From NCBI RefSeq assembly GCF_038397725.1, contig NZ_CP151634.1:992001-1056000 (forward strand): a DNA stretch of 64,000 nt. Direction: 5' to 3'. Of the stretch, positions 46,538 to 54,426 are shown one piece after another. The first letter of the stretch is position 1. Each line of letters begins with the position of its first letter. This DNA comes from Microbacterium sp. LWO13-1.2 (GTDB taxonomy: Bacteria; Actinomycetota; Actinomycetes; Actinomycetales; Microbacteriaceae). The notes below the pieces were generated by a model. That model was not told where the DNA came from and searched no databases. It saw nothing but the letters and a program-made list of their open reading frames with translations. The position numbers were made by a program, and so were the translations under genes.

Positions 46538-47929
46538 TCAGCGACGGCCGAGCTGCGTGGTGATCTCGGTGACCTGGTTGTAGATCGAGCGCCGCTCCTT
46601 CATGAGCTCGCTGATCTTCTTGTACGCGTACATCACCGTCGTGTGATCGCGGTTGCCGAACAACTGACCGATCTTCGGCAGAGAGAGGCTCGTGCGCTCC
46701 CGGCACAGGTACATGGCGATCTGACGGGCGGTGGCGATCTGCTGAGAGCGGCTCGAGCCGTACAGGTCGTCGACGGTGAGCTTGAAGTACCCCGCCGTCG
46801 CGGTGATGATGTCGGTCGGCGAGATGATGTTGTCTTCAGCCGTGTCGATGATGTCGCGGAGGACCGTCTGGGCCAGAGAGATGTCGAGCGCAGACCGGTT
46901 CAGGCTCGCGAACGCAGACACCCGGATGAGGGCCCCCTCGAGTTCGCGGATGTTCGAGGAGACGACCGTCGCGATGTACTCCAGCACCTCGTCCGGGATA
47001 TGCAGCGATTCGCTCTGCGCCTTCTTGCGGAGGATCGCGATGCGGGTCTCGAGGTCAGGAGCCTGCACGTCGGTGATCAGACCCCACTCGAAGCGACTGC
47101 GCATCCGATCCTCAAAACCGGTGAGGTGCTTGGGCGCGACATCACTCGTGATCACGACCTGCTTGTTGTGATCGTGGAGAGTGTTGAAGGTGTGGAAGAA
47201 CGCCTCCTGCGTTTCGGCGCGGCCCTGCAGGAACTGGATGTCGTCGATCAGGAGGATGTCGACGTCGCGGTATCGCGCCTGGAAGGCGGCCCCGCGGTTG
47301 TTCGCGATCGAGTTGATGAAGTCGTTCGTGAACTCCTCGCTGGAGACGTATCTCACCTTCACCCCGGTGTACAGCGACTGCGCGTAGTCGCCGATGGCGT
47401 GCAAAAGGTGCGTCTTGCCCAGTCCGGAGTCGCCGTAGATGAAGAGAGGGTTGTACGCCTTCGCCGGCGCCTCTGCCACAGCGACCGCAGCCGCGTGCGA
47501 GAAACGGTTCGATTGGCCGATGACGAAGTTGTCGAAGGTGTACTTGGGGTTGAGTCGTGACTCGTGCCGGATGGGTGTCGGCTGTTCCATCGGCGATTCG
47601 GGTCGAGGCTGCTCCGGACGTCCGTAGTCGGCGACGGCGATCGGGGCCGTCGCCTGCTCGACGAGCTCGTGATTCACGACCACCCGGTATGAGGTGACTT
47701 CCTCGCCGATGAGGGAGAGGGCTTCCATGATCGGCAGGCGCAGGCGCTTGTTGATCTGTGCGGCGGTCAGATCGTTGGGGACGTCGAGGTAGAGCGTTGC
47801 GCCCATGACTCCAGCCGGAACCGCGAGGCTGAGGAACCCCTGCAACTGCGGTGTGACTCGATCGTCATCTGCCAGGAGCTCCTGCACTGTCGTCCAGATC
47901 GGCACATCGGGCAGGGCAGGTGAGGACAT
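46538..47929 (-). CDS. dnaA: Chromosomal replication initiator protein DnaA
   Basis: 463 aa. Domain I (about 1-90) is followed by a short Pro-rich linker, the AAA+ domain with Walker [10 protein letters not shown] and Walker [14 protein letters not shown], and the DNA-binding domain IV with [23 protein letters not shown]. The domain II linker is short compared with Streptomyces DnaA. DnaA opens oriC and regulates its own gene; two DnaA boxes lie upstream (47977 and 48076). Confidence 0.98.
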   Translation of the reverse strand: MSSPALPDVPIWTTVQELLADDDRVTPQLQGFLSLAVPAGVMGATLYLDVPNDLTAAQINKRLRLPIMEALSLIGEEVTSYRVVVNHELVEQATAPIAVADYGRPEQPRPESPMEQPTPIRHESRLNPKYTFDNFVIGQSNRFSHAAAVAVAEAPAKAYNPLFIYGDSGLGKTHLLHAIGDYAQSLYTGVKVRYVSSEEFTNDFINSIANNRGAAFQARYRDVDILLIDDIQFLQGRAETQEAFFHTFNTLHDHNKQVVITSDVAPKHLTGFEDRMRSRFEWGLITDVQAPDLETRIAILRKKAQSESLHIPDEVLEYIATVVSSNIRELEGALIRVSAFASLNRSALDISLAQTVLRDIIDTAEDNIISPTDIITATAGYFKLTVDDLYGSSRSQQIATARQIAMYLCRERTSLSLPKIGQLFGNRDHTTVMYAYKKISELMKERRSIYNQVTEITTQLGRR

Positions 47930-48244
47930 GGTGCTCCGGACGCGGATCGCGGGTGGTCAAAAACGTACGGCCCCCCTGTGGATAACTTCGGATGCCACGG
48001 TAGTCACCGGAGCTGTGAACGGCAACCTGCCCACGAGATTCCGCGCGCGTGTTGCGCGCACGCGGGCGGCCGGGTTGTGGATAATGGCTGTGCGCATCGT
48101 GTCGGATGCGGTCACTCGTTGTGCGCAGATTTGCTCTGGGCGCCGCCAAGACGTACCCTTAGTCGGTTGACTTATGCCATTTTTGGCAGTTCCCCATGTC
48201 TCCGGTCGCAGTGAACCCGGTGGCAGTATTCCCGGAGTGATTCC
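47930..48244. promoter_or_regulatory. dnaA-rpmH divergent regulatory region with two DnaA boxes
   Basis: 315 bp without a gene. Perfect DnaA boxes on the minus strand lie at 47977-47985 and 48076-48084, suitable for autoregulation of dnaA. On the plus strand TTGCTC (48131-48136) and TACCCT (48154-48159), 17 nt apart, form a candidate rpmH promoter with the actinobacterial TAnnnT -10. No other structure was seen. Confidence 0.6.
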
Positions 48245-48382
48245 ATGAGCAAGCGCACCTTCCAGCCCAACAACCGTCGTCGCGCCAAGAAGCACGGTTT
48301 CCGTGCCCGCATGCGCACGCGTGCCGGCCGCGGCATCCTCGCGGCTCGCCGCGCGAAGGGCCGCACCGAGCTCTCCGCGTAG
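48245..48382 (+). CDS. rpmH: 50S ribosomal protein L34
   Basis: 45 aa, [20 protein letters not shown] at the N-terminus, then [19 protein letters not shown]. Highly basic, the standard L34 length. It is a structural component of the large ribosomal subunit and starts the classic rpmH-rnpA-yidD-yidC-khpB-rsmG cluster. The start is the only plausible ATG, after a weak GGAGTGATTCC ribosome site. Confidence 0.98.
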   Translation: MSKRTFQPNNRRRAKKHGFRARMRTRAGRGILAARRAKGRTELSA

Positions 48383-48388
48383 CCCGCT

Positions 48389-48739
48389 GTGCTCGCCCGC
48401 CCGTATCGATTGACCCGCGGGAGCGACTACCGACTGGTCGTTCGACGTGGGTCACGCTGTGGCGGGGCGCGCGTCGTCACCTCCATGTTGTCGACGGGCG
48501 AGAGCAGAGCCGCGCGATTCGGCTTCATCATCAGCAAGCAAGTGGGTACCGCTGTGGTGCGCAATACCGTTCGTCGACGGCTCAAAGCCGTCTGCGCGGA
48601 GGCGTTCGAGCGCGTCCCTGAGGGCACGGATGTCGTCATCCGTGCCCTTCCTGCGTCTGCCGCGGCGAGTTTCGCCGAACTGCGCGCTGATGTGGACCGC
48701 TGCCTGGGTCGACTCGCCACCGATCGGACCCTGCCATGA
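48389..48739 (+). CDS. rnpA: Ribonuclease P protein component
   Basis: 116 aa. The RNR motif is present in FGFIISKQVGTAVVRNTVRRRLKAV, and the N-terminus LARPYRLTRGSDYRLVVRRG is typical. It assists the RNase P RNA in maturing tRNA 5' ends; that RNA gene is not in this window. GTG start at 48389, six bases after rpmH. The stop overlaps the YidD gene by four nucleotides. Confidence 0.96.
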   Translation: MLARPYRLTRGSDYRLVVRRGSRCGGARVVTSMLSTGESRAARFGFIISKQVGTAVVRNTVRRRLKAVCAEAFERVPEGTDVVIRALPASAAASFAELRADVDRCLGRLATDRTLP

Positions 48740-49086
48740 CGGCTCTTCCCGGTTCGTCGGTCGGGACGGCACAGTTTCACGCGCACGACGTAGTTCGCAG
48801 CATCCCGCTCATCCCCCGCAATCTGGTGCTGGGGTTCTTGGCCGGCTATCGCAAGGTGATATCCCCGCTGTATGGAGATGTCTGTGCGTACTACCCGTCA
48901 TGTTCCGCCTACGCTGTAGGTGCGGTGCAGCAGCATGGCGCCGGACGGGGAGCGTTGCTCTCGGCCTGGCGCATCCTGCGATGCAATCCCTGGACTCGCG
49001 GTGGCGTCGACGACGTACCGCCGCACGAACACTTCCGCCACGACTTGACCTCGAACGGTTTCGTCGTCCCTGCTCGAAAGGACTGA
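48736..49086 (+). CDS. yidD: Membrane protein insertion efficiency factor YidD
   Basis: 116 aa. The core RKVISPLYGDVCAYYPSCSAYAVGAVQQHGAGRGALLSAWRILRCNPWTRGGVDDVP has the conserved Cys residues and the CNPW-GG motif of YidD. An N-terminal extension of about 25 residues precedes it. It lies between rnpA and yidC and is believed to aid YidC-dependent insertion. ATG overlaps the rnpA stop (ATGA). Confidence 0.95.
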   Translation: MTALPGSSVGTAQFHAHDVVRSIPLIPRNLVLGFLAGYRKVISPLYGDVCAYYPSCSAYAVGAVQQHGAGRGALLSAWRILRCNPWTRGGVDDVPPHEHFRHDLTSNGFVVPARKD

Positions 49087-49089
49087 TCG

Positions 49090-50151
49090 GTGGGTCTCGA
49101 CCTTCTGTTCGCTAGTACCTCGCCCCCGCCGGCCGCGGGCGGGTTCGATCTGCTCAGCACCATCCTCTGGCCCCTGAAATGGGTCGTCGAGTTGGTCCTC
49201 GTCGCGTGGCACGCCCTGTTCACTGCGGTCGGGCTGCCCGCGGCATCCGGCATCACCTGGGTGCTCTCGATCGTCGGTCTCGTCATCGTCGTCCGTGCCG
49301 CTCTGATCCCGCTCTTCGTGAAGCAGATCAAGAGCCAGCGAAAGATGATGGAAATCGCTCCTGAACTGCGGAAAGTCCAGGAGAAGTACCGCGGCAAGAA
49401 GGATCAGCTCTCTCGTGAGGCCATGAGCCGCGAGACGATGGCGCTGTACAAGAAGCACGGTACGACGCCGATGTCGAGCTGTCTGCCTCTCCTGGTGCAG
49501 ATGCCGATCTTCTTCGCGCTGTTCAGCGTGCTGAACGATGTGACCAAGCACGCCGGCTGGGGTGTCGGCGGCGTCGGGCTCTTGAATGCCGATCTCACGC
49601 GAGAGTTCTACGACGCCAAGGTCTTCGGTGCATCTCTGCATGAGACGCTCGGCAACGCGGTGGACGCACAGAACGTCACCGCGATCATCATCCTCGCCAC
49701 CCTGGTCGTCCTCATGATCGGGTCGCAGTTCTTCACGCAGCTGCAGATCATCTCGAAGAACCTCTCCCCGGAAGCCAAGACCGGGCAGGCGTACCAGATG
49801 CAGAAGATCATGCTCTACGTGCTGCCGCTGGGCTTCATCTTCTCCGGCGTCTTCTTCCCCCTCGGCGTCGTCGTGTACTGGTTCATCTCAAACCTGTGGA
49901 CCATGGGCCAGCAGTTCCTCGTCATCCGTGAGATGCCCACCCCCGGTTCTGAGGCGGCGAAGGCCCGCGAAGAGCGGCTGGCTCGCAAGGGCAAGGCGAT
50001 CGATTCCTCGGGCAAGGTCGTTCCGATGTCGGTCTACGAGGCTGAGCAGCAGCGTCTGCTGGACGCGGTCGAGAAGGCGAAGGCCGAAGCACCGAAGCGT
50101 CAGCAGCCGGTGGGTAAGAAGCGTGCGAAGAAGAAGGGGACCGGCTCATGA
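49090..50151 (+). CDS. yidC: Membrane protein insertase YidC
   Basis: 353 aa Gram-positive-type YidC with five to six membrane segments and no large periplasmic domain. IVVRAALIPLFVKQIKSQRKM includes the hydrophilic-groove Arg; YKKHGTTPMSSCLPLLVQMPIFFALFSVLNDV is the conserved core. A basic C-terminal tail (KRQQPVGKKRAKKK) probably binds the ribosome. GTG start at 49090. It overlaps khpB by four nucleotides. Confidence 0.96.
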   Translation: MGLDLLFASTSPPPAAGGFDLLSTILWPLKWVVELVLVAWHALFTAVGLPAASGITWVLSIVGLVIVVRAALIPLFVKQIKSQRKMMEIAPELRKVQEKYRGKKDQLSREAMSRETMALYKKHGTTPMSSCLPLLVQMPIFFALFSVLNDVTKHAGWGVGGVGLLNADLTREFYDAKVFGASLHETLGNAVDAQNVTAIIILATLVVLMIGSQFFTQLQIISKNLSPEAKTGQAYQMQKIMLYVLPLGFIFSGVFFPLGVVVYWFISNLWTMGQQFLVIREMPTPGSEAAKAREERLARKGKAIDSSGKVVPMSVYEAEQQRLLDAVEKAKAEAPKRQQPVGKKRAKKKGTGS

Positions 50152-50642
50152 CGACCGAGAGCGTGACCGAGCGGACCGAGCCGACAGTGGCCGAGCTGGA
50201 GAACGAGGGCGACATCGCCGCGGACTTCCTCGAGGAGCTGCTGGACATCGCTGACATCGACGGAGACCTCAACCTCGATGTCCGTCAGGCCCGTGCGTAT
50301 GTCTCGGTCGAGGCGGAAGGAAACGGCCTCGCGCTGCTCTCCGCACCGGACACCGTCCAGGCGCTCCAGGAGATCACCCGCCTCGCCGTGCAGAACAAGA
50401 CGGGGCAGTTCTCCCGGCTCATCCTCGATGTCGGCGGTTCCCGCGATGCTCGTCGTCGTCAGCTGGAGACCCTGGTGGATGCTGCGGCTGTGAAGCTCGA
50501 CGAGGGAGCGTCGCAGGCTTCCCTTCCGGCGATGTCGAGCTACGAGCGCAAGCTGGTGCACGACGTCGCGGCCGAACGCGGACTCGTATCCGAGTCGTAC
50601 GGCGAGGGTGCGGACCGGCACACGGTTCTTCGTCGTCGTTGA
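50148..50642 (+). CDS. khpB: KH and R3H domain RNA-binding protein (KhpB/Jag)
   Basis: 164 aa. An acidic N-terminus is followed by a KH-like domain (about 60-110, LLSAPDTVQALQEITRLAVQNK) and an R3H domain (about 120-164), SSYERKLVHDVAAERGLVSESYGEGADRHTVLRRR. It lacks the Jag-N domain found in Firmicutes, as is usual in Actinobacteria. KhpB with KhpA regulates cell elongation by binding RNAs. ATG overlaps the yidC stop. Confidence 0.93.
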   Translation: MTTESVTERTEPTVAELENEGDIAADFLEELLDIADIDGDLNLDVRQARAYVSVEAEGNGLALLSAPDTVQALQEITRLAVQNKTGQFSRLILDVGGSRDARRRQLETLVDAAAVKLDEGASQASLPAMSSYERKLVHDVAAERGLVSESYGEGADRHTVLRRR

Positions 50643-50675
50643 TGTTCACGTGAAACATTCACGCGGAGATCGTTC

Positions 50676-51302
50676 ATGAGTGGGGTAGAGGTAGAGCCCG
50701 CCGTCGCAGCCGATCTCTTCGGGGATCGGATCGACCTTGCACGCGCCTTCACCGATGCACTGGCACGCGAGGGCGAGGAGCGCGGTCTCATCGGCCCGTT
50801 GGAGCTGCCGCGACTGTGGACGCGGCATATTCTCAACAGTGCGATCGCGGCCCCACTGTTCTCCGGGTTCGTGGCGGACATCGGGTCTGGCGCCGGCCTC
50901 CCCGGAGTGGTACTCGCCATCGCGCGACCTGATGTGCAGTGGACTCTCGTCGAGCCGATGGAGCGCCGCGTGACCTGGCTCAATGAGCAGGTGACAGCTC
51001 TCGGACTCGACAACGTCGAGGTTCTCCGTGCGCGCGCCGAGGAAGTGCGCCGCCCTCAGGGCTTCGATGTCGTCACCGCCCGCGCAGTCAGCGCGCTGCG
51101 TACACTCATTCCGATCACGGCACCTCTAGTTCGCAGTGGGGGAGAGCTCATTCTCCTCAAGGGGATGAACGTGGCCAACGAGATCGACGCAGCGGAGAAG
51201 CAGATCAAGAAGTTCCGGCTTTCCGGGGTGCGCGTGGAGATCCTTGGTGAAGGTGTGCTCGAGGAGACGACGCGCGTAGTGCGGGCGGTTGTTCGCGGCT
51301 GA
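50676..51302 (+). CDS. rsmG: 16S rRNA (guanine527-N7)-methyltransferase RsmG
   Basis: 208 aa Rossmann methyltransferase. The SAM-binding loop reads FVADIGSGAGLPGVVLAIARP, RHILNSAIAAPL is the family N-terminal motif, and VVTARAVSALRTLIPITAPL follows. It methylates G527 of 16S rRNA; loss gives low-level streptomycin resistance in other bacteria. ATG at 50676 is preceded by GGAG. An imperfect parS-like sequence lies just before it. Confidence 0.96.
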   Translation: MSGVEVEPAVAADLFGDRIDLARAFTDALAREGEERGLIGPLELPRLWTRHILNSAIAAPLFSGFVADIGSGAGLPGVVLAIARPDVQWTLVEPMERRVTWLNEQVTALGLDNVEVLRARAEEVRRPQGFDVVTARAVSALRTLIPITAPLVRSGGELILLKGMNVANEIDAAEKQIKKFRLSGVRVEILGEGVLEETTRVVRAVVRG

Positions 51303-51316
51303 AGCCGGTTTGTCGG

Positions 51317-51332
51317 TGTTTCACGTGAAACA
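51317..51332. other. parS: parS centromere site 1
   Basis: Perfect TGTTTCACGTGAAACA, directly after the rsmG stop. ParB binds and spreads from such sites. Confidence 0.92.
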
Positions 51333-51382
51333 TTGAGGTGCTGGGTCGGTTGGTTTCGTCGGTGCGTTGGGGATCTTGGAGG

Positions 51383-51566
51383 CCGGGCTCCGGGATGCTC
51401 CCCCTCGTTCGCAGAGCGGGTTCCTTCCCGCTTCGCGGGCCCCTCCCGATGCTCACTCGGGGGACATCCCTGCGCCCTTCGTGTCGGTGATCAGAGCGTT
51501 GTCCCCATCATTTGTGGGTAGTAGTAGTAGGGGTGGGGCAGCGTCTCGCTTCGCTCGACGACTGCG
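51383..51566 (+). repeat. Left arm of an inverted-repeat module (dispersed repeat copy 2)
   Basis: 51383-51458 is identical to the reverse complement of 52225-52300 over 76 bp. It includes the hairpin CCCGCTTCGCGGG (51427-51439) and extends into less conserved sequence ending at 51477. A second block, CAGCGTCTCGCTTCGCTCGA at 51539-51566, matches the complement of 52115-52142 with one mismatch. The spacers between blocks differ. It occupies most of the 312-bp rsmG-orphan gene gap. Confidence 0.85.
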
Positions 51567-51614
51567 TGCGGGGGTCATCGTATGGTTACGGTGGAGTGGT
51601 GAGTTGGGCTCTGC

Positions 51615-51989
51615 GTGTGGACGTTTCACGTGAAACATCGACATGATGAGCGGGTGGAGTACTTATCGATCGATGTTCCGGTGTGGCTGTGGCAACGCGT
51701 CGATGGTTGCGTGGATAACAGCATGGCGGTCGACGTCGTGGAATCGACCCTGGAGTCGGTGAGCATCGGATCGTGCGTGCGTGACGAAGGTTGGCGAGTC
51801 GCAGCCGCGTTTGTCGGTGAAACCGATGAGCAGGGGTGGCCACCTCAAGATCATCCCTTGCCTGTCGTGCTTCAGCGTGCTCATTGGGAGTGGGTACTCA
51901 CTCAGCTCGACAGGTGGATGCCGTACGAGGACAATGGCGCGTTCGCACAGGCACGCGACCTGATCCAGAAATCGCTCCACTCACCCTGA
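51615..51989 (+). CDS. Orphan protein of unknown function enclosed by inverted repeats
   Basis: 124 aa soluble protein, with segments EYLSIDVPVWLWQRVDGCVDNSMAVDVVESTLESVSIGSCVRDEGWRVAAAFVGETDEQG and VLQRAHWEWVLTQLDRWMPYEDNG. It has many Trp and Asp and no membrane helix or recognised motif. The GTG at 51615 reads MWTFHVKH, in which a parS site is translated as FHVK; GTG at 51654 (giving VEYLSIDV) is an equally good start. The codon usage resembles the neighbours only loosely. The gene is bounded by parS sites and inverted repeats. Confidence 0.55.
   Translation: MWTFHVKHRHDERVEYLSIDVPVWLWQRVDGCVDNSMAVDVVESTLESVSIGSCVRDEGWRVAAAFVGETDEQGWPPQDHPLPVVLQRAHWEWVLTQLDRWMPYEDNGAFAQARDLIQKSLHSP
51623..51636. 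other. parS: parS centromere site 2
   Basis: Perfect 14-mer GTTTCACGTGAAAC, within the 5' end of the orphan gene. Confidence 0.9.
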
Positions 51990-51990
51990 T

Positions 51991-52004
51991 GTTTCACGTG
52001 AAAC
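51991..52004. other. parS: parS centromere site 3
   Basis: Perfect 14-mer GTTTCACGTGAAAC starting one base after the orphan gene stop. Confidence 0.9.
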
Positions 52005-52080
52005 GGACCAAAAGGGGACCGTTTCACCATGTACTCCCCACCCTCACAACGACCCATACATTGGCCCAGTGCCGCGACGT

Positions 52081-52096
52081 TGTTTCACGTGAAACA
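52081..52096. other. parS: parS centromere site 4
   Basis: Perfect TGTTTCACGTGAAACA, 90 bp from site 3 and inside the inverted-repeat module. Confidence 0.92.
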
Positions 52097-52114
52097 TAGA
52101 CGTACTTCCTCCAG

Positions 52115-52300
52115 CGCAGTCGTCGAGCGCAGCGAGACGCTGATAGCCAGTGCCGCAACATCCCACTGATTGCTCGCAGAATAGCCACTATCCGCAAGCC
52201 ACGGAGGGCGCAGGGATGTCGCCAGAGTGAGCATCGGGAGGGGCCCGCGAAGCGGGAAGGAACCCGCTCTGCGAACGAGGGGGAGCATCCCGGAGCCCGG
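52115..52300 (-). repeat. Right arm of the inverted-repeat module (dispersed repeat copy 3)
   Basis: Reverse complement of the left arm. The 76-bp identical block is 52225-52300, the hairpin CCCGCGAAGCGGG lies at 52244-52256, and the 28-bp second block is 52115-52142. Between the blocks about 80 bp are unrelated to the left arm. With parS sites 4 and 5 it fills most of the 402-bp gap between the orphan gene and parA; nothing else was seen there. Confidence 0.85.
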
Positions 52301-52391
52301 TCTCCAAGAAACCCGAGCCGTCTGACCAGACAAGGCGACAGGTAACGTCTCCCGTTGCGATTAGAGTGGAATGCGGCCCCGAAAGGAGTGG

Positions 52392-53318
52392 ATGTTTCAC
52401 GTGAAACAATCCGAAAAGGCATCACCGAAGAGTTCTTTCGGGATGGATACGCCGCTTGCGCGGGAACTTGCCGACCTCACTGCCCGCCGCCGTGCGTTGG
52501 AAGCTGTGAAGGTCGAGTTCACGGGGGAGACGCGTGTTCTCACCGTTTCCAACCAGAAGGGCGGGGTCGGAAAGACCACGACCGCGGTGAATATCGCGTC
52601 GGCTCTTGTGAGCCTGGGGGCGAAGGTGCTCGTCATCGACTTGGACCCGCAGGGCAACGCCTCGACCGCCCTTGGCGTCCCGCACAGCGCGGACGTTCCG
52701 AGCGTCTACGACGTCCTGATCGAGGAATTCCCCCTGGCGGACATCGTGCAGGTCAGCCCAGAGAATCCCAACCTCTTCTGCGCGCCGAGCACCATCCACC
52801 TGGCCGGGGCTGAGATCGAACTCGTCGCACAGGTCGCCCGCGAGCACCGCCTTCGTCGTGCGCTCCAGGAGTATCTCCGCGACAGCCCCGTCGACTTCGT
52901 GATCATCGACTGCCCGCCGTCGCTGGGCTTGTTGACGATCAACGCATTCACCGCGGCATCCGAGGTGTTCATCCCCATCCAGTGCGAGTACTACGCACTG
53001 GAGGGGTTGAGCCAGCTTCTCGGTAGCATCCAGATGATCCAGAAGCACCTGAATCCGGAACTTCACCTCTCTACGATCCTGCTGACGATGTTCGATGGAC
53101 GGACTCGGCTCGCGCAGCAGGTGGCTGAAGAGGTCCGCAATCACTTCCCGAGCCAGGTGCTGAACACCGTGATCCCGCGCTCGGTGCGGGTGTCGGAGGC
53201 GCCGAGCTTCGGCCAGACCGTGATCGCCTACGATGGGCAGTCCGTCGGCGCAATCGCCTATCGCGAGGCAGCCGTCGAGATCGCGTCGCGTACCGCGTCG
53301 CAGAGCAAGGAGAAATGA
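52392..53318 (+). CDS. parA: Chromosome partitioning ATPase ParA (Soj)
   Basis: 308 aa. The deviant Walker A is VSNQKGGVGKTTTAVN, Walker A' is VLVIDLDPQGNAST, and Walker B is FVIIDCPPSLGLL. It binds nucleoid DNA and moves ParB-parS complexes. Start ATG at 52392 reads MFHVKQSEKAS and lies within parS site 5. AGGAG ends only three bases before it. An earlier in-frame ATG at 52371 is possible but has no ribosome site. It overlaps parB by four nucleotides. Confidence 0.95.
   Translation: MFHVKQSEKASPKSSFGMDTPLARELADLTARRRALEAVKVEFTGETRVLTVSNQKGGVGKTTTAVNIASALVSLGAKVLVIDLDPQGNASTALGVPHSADVPSVYDVLIEEFPLADIVQVSPENPNLFCAPSTIHLAGAEIELVAQVAREHRLRRALQEYLRDSPVDFVIIDCPPSLGLLTINAFTAASEVFIPIQCEYYALEGLSQLLGSIQMIQKHLNPELHLSTILLTMFDGRTRLAQQVAEEVRNHFPSQVLNTVIPRSVRVSEAPSFGQTVIAYDGQSVGAIAYREAAVEIASRTASQSKEK
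52393..52408. other. parS: parS centromere site 5, inside the parA start
   Basis: Perfect TGTTTCACGTGAAACA that begins at the second base of the parA ATG, so the first codons encode FHVK. ParB bound here would cover the parA translation start and probably its promoter. Confidence 0.92.
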
Positions 53319-54292
53319 TGGCCAAGCGCACTGGACTGGGCCGGGGGATCGGCGCACTGATCCCCACTGCAGATCAGGTGGAGCGTCCGGTGGACGTGTT
53401 CTTCCCCGGCGCGAACCTCCGACCGTCCCAAGGGATCGAGGTCAACGGTCCTGACGTTCAGCCGAAGGCGGAGCTCGCGGAAGTCCCTGGCATTCACCTG
53501 GTGCAGATCGATCCCCACAAGATCGTTCCGAACCCGCGTCAGCCGCGCACGCACTTCGACACCGAAGATCTCGCCGAGCTCGTGCACAGCGTCCGCGAGT
53601 TCGGTGTGCTGCAGCCGGTGGTCGTTCGCAAGAACTCCGACGGTGAGTACGAGCTCATCATGGGGGAGCGGCGTACCCGGGCTGCGCGCGAAGCGGGGCT
53701 CGAGGCGATCCCTGCCATCGTGCGCGAGACTGCGGATGAAGATCTGCTTCGCGACGCCCTGCTCGAGAACCTGCATCGTTCCGAACTGAACCCCCTGGAA
53801 GAGGCATCCGCCTACCAGCAGCTCCTCGAGGACTTCGGAATCACGCAGGAACAGCTGGCCACCCGCATCGGGCGCTCGCGTCCGCAGATCAGCAACACGA
53901 TCCGCCTCCTGAAGCTGCCCGTACCGGTGCAGCAGCGGGTTGCCGCGGGTGTGCTGTCGGCCGGACATGCCCGAGCCATCCTCAGTCTCCAGACACCCGA
54001 GGCGATGCAGCGGCTGGCCGACAAAGTCGTGAATGAAGATCTCTCCGTGCGCGCCACGGAGGAGGCTGCCAAGTCCCAGCCGGCCGCGGCCGGCAAGGCC
54101 CCCAAGCCCACACCGGGCGCGCGCCGTGCGTACCTCGACGAGGTCTCCGGCAAGCTCGGTGACCGCCTCAACACCCGCGTGAAAATCTCGCTCGGTGCGC
54201 GCAAAGGCCAGGTCACGATCGATTTCGCCTCGATTCAGGATCTCAACCGAATCCTGAACGAGATCGGCGAAGAGGGCTACGGCAGTAGTTGA
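53315..54292 (+). CDS. parB: Chromosome partitioning protein ParB (Spo0J)
   Basis: 325 aa. The N-terminal CTP-binding domain has GERRTRAAREAGLEAIPAIV and ENLHRSELNPLEEASAYQQLL; the HTH (about 170-220) reads GITQEQLATRIGRSRPQISNTIRLLKLP. The C-terminal dimerisation part ends TIDFASIQDLNRILNEI. ParB clamps load at parS and recruit condensin. The first codons are ATGATGGCC; either ATG can serve, the first overlaps the parA stop. Confidence 0.96.
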   Translation: MMAKRTGLGRGIGALIPTADQVERPVDVFFPGANLRPSQGIEVNGPDVQPKAELAEVPGIHLVQIDPHKIVPNPRQPRTHFDTEDLAELVHSVREFGVLQPVVVRKNSDGEYELIMGERRTRAAREAGLEAIPAIVRETADEDLLRDALLENLHRSELNPLEEASAYQQLLEDFGITQEQLATRIGRSRPQISNTIRLLKLPVPVQQRVAAGVLSAGHARAILSLQTPEAMQRLADKVVNEDLSVRATEEAAKSQPAAAGKAPKPTPGARRAYLDEVSGKLGDRLNTRVKISLGARKGQVTIDFASIQDLNRILNEIGEEGYGSS

Positions 54293-54313
54293 GCTCCGTC
54301 TGAAACGGCGAAG

Positions 54314-54359
54314 CAGGGGAAGCCACCGAACGGATCGTCTCGAACGGTGGCTTCCCCTG
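54314..54359 (+). terminator. Terminator of parAB
   Basis: A perfect 15-bp stem, CAGGGGAAGCCACCG (54314-54328) and complement (54345-54359), with a 16-nt loop, directly after parB. A T-run is minimal. Confidence 0.78.
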
Positions 54360-54426
54360 TTGCGGTATGGCAAGGTGTTCCCCACCGGCAATGATGTCGG
54401 TGTTCTCGATCGCGGATGGAGTTGCC

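Noticed and set aside
50643..50657. TGTTCACGTGAAACA before rsmG as a seventh parS
   Set aside because: One arm lacks a T, so the palindrome is broken; kept only as a decayed or weak site.
51333..51614. Short proteins in the dispersed repeat on both strands (Arg/Pro/Ser-rich)
   Set aside because: The same translated words appear in every copy and frame because the element is a hairpin-rich repeat; no ribosome site or conserved start exists.
51383..52300. Insertion sequence with transposase
   Set aside because: The arms are inverted and near-identical, but the enclosed 124-aa protein shows no DDE, tyrosine or HUH transposase motif, and no target duplication was seen.
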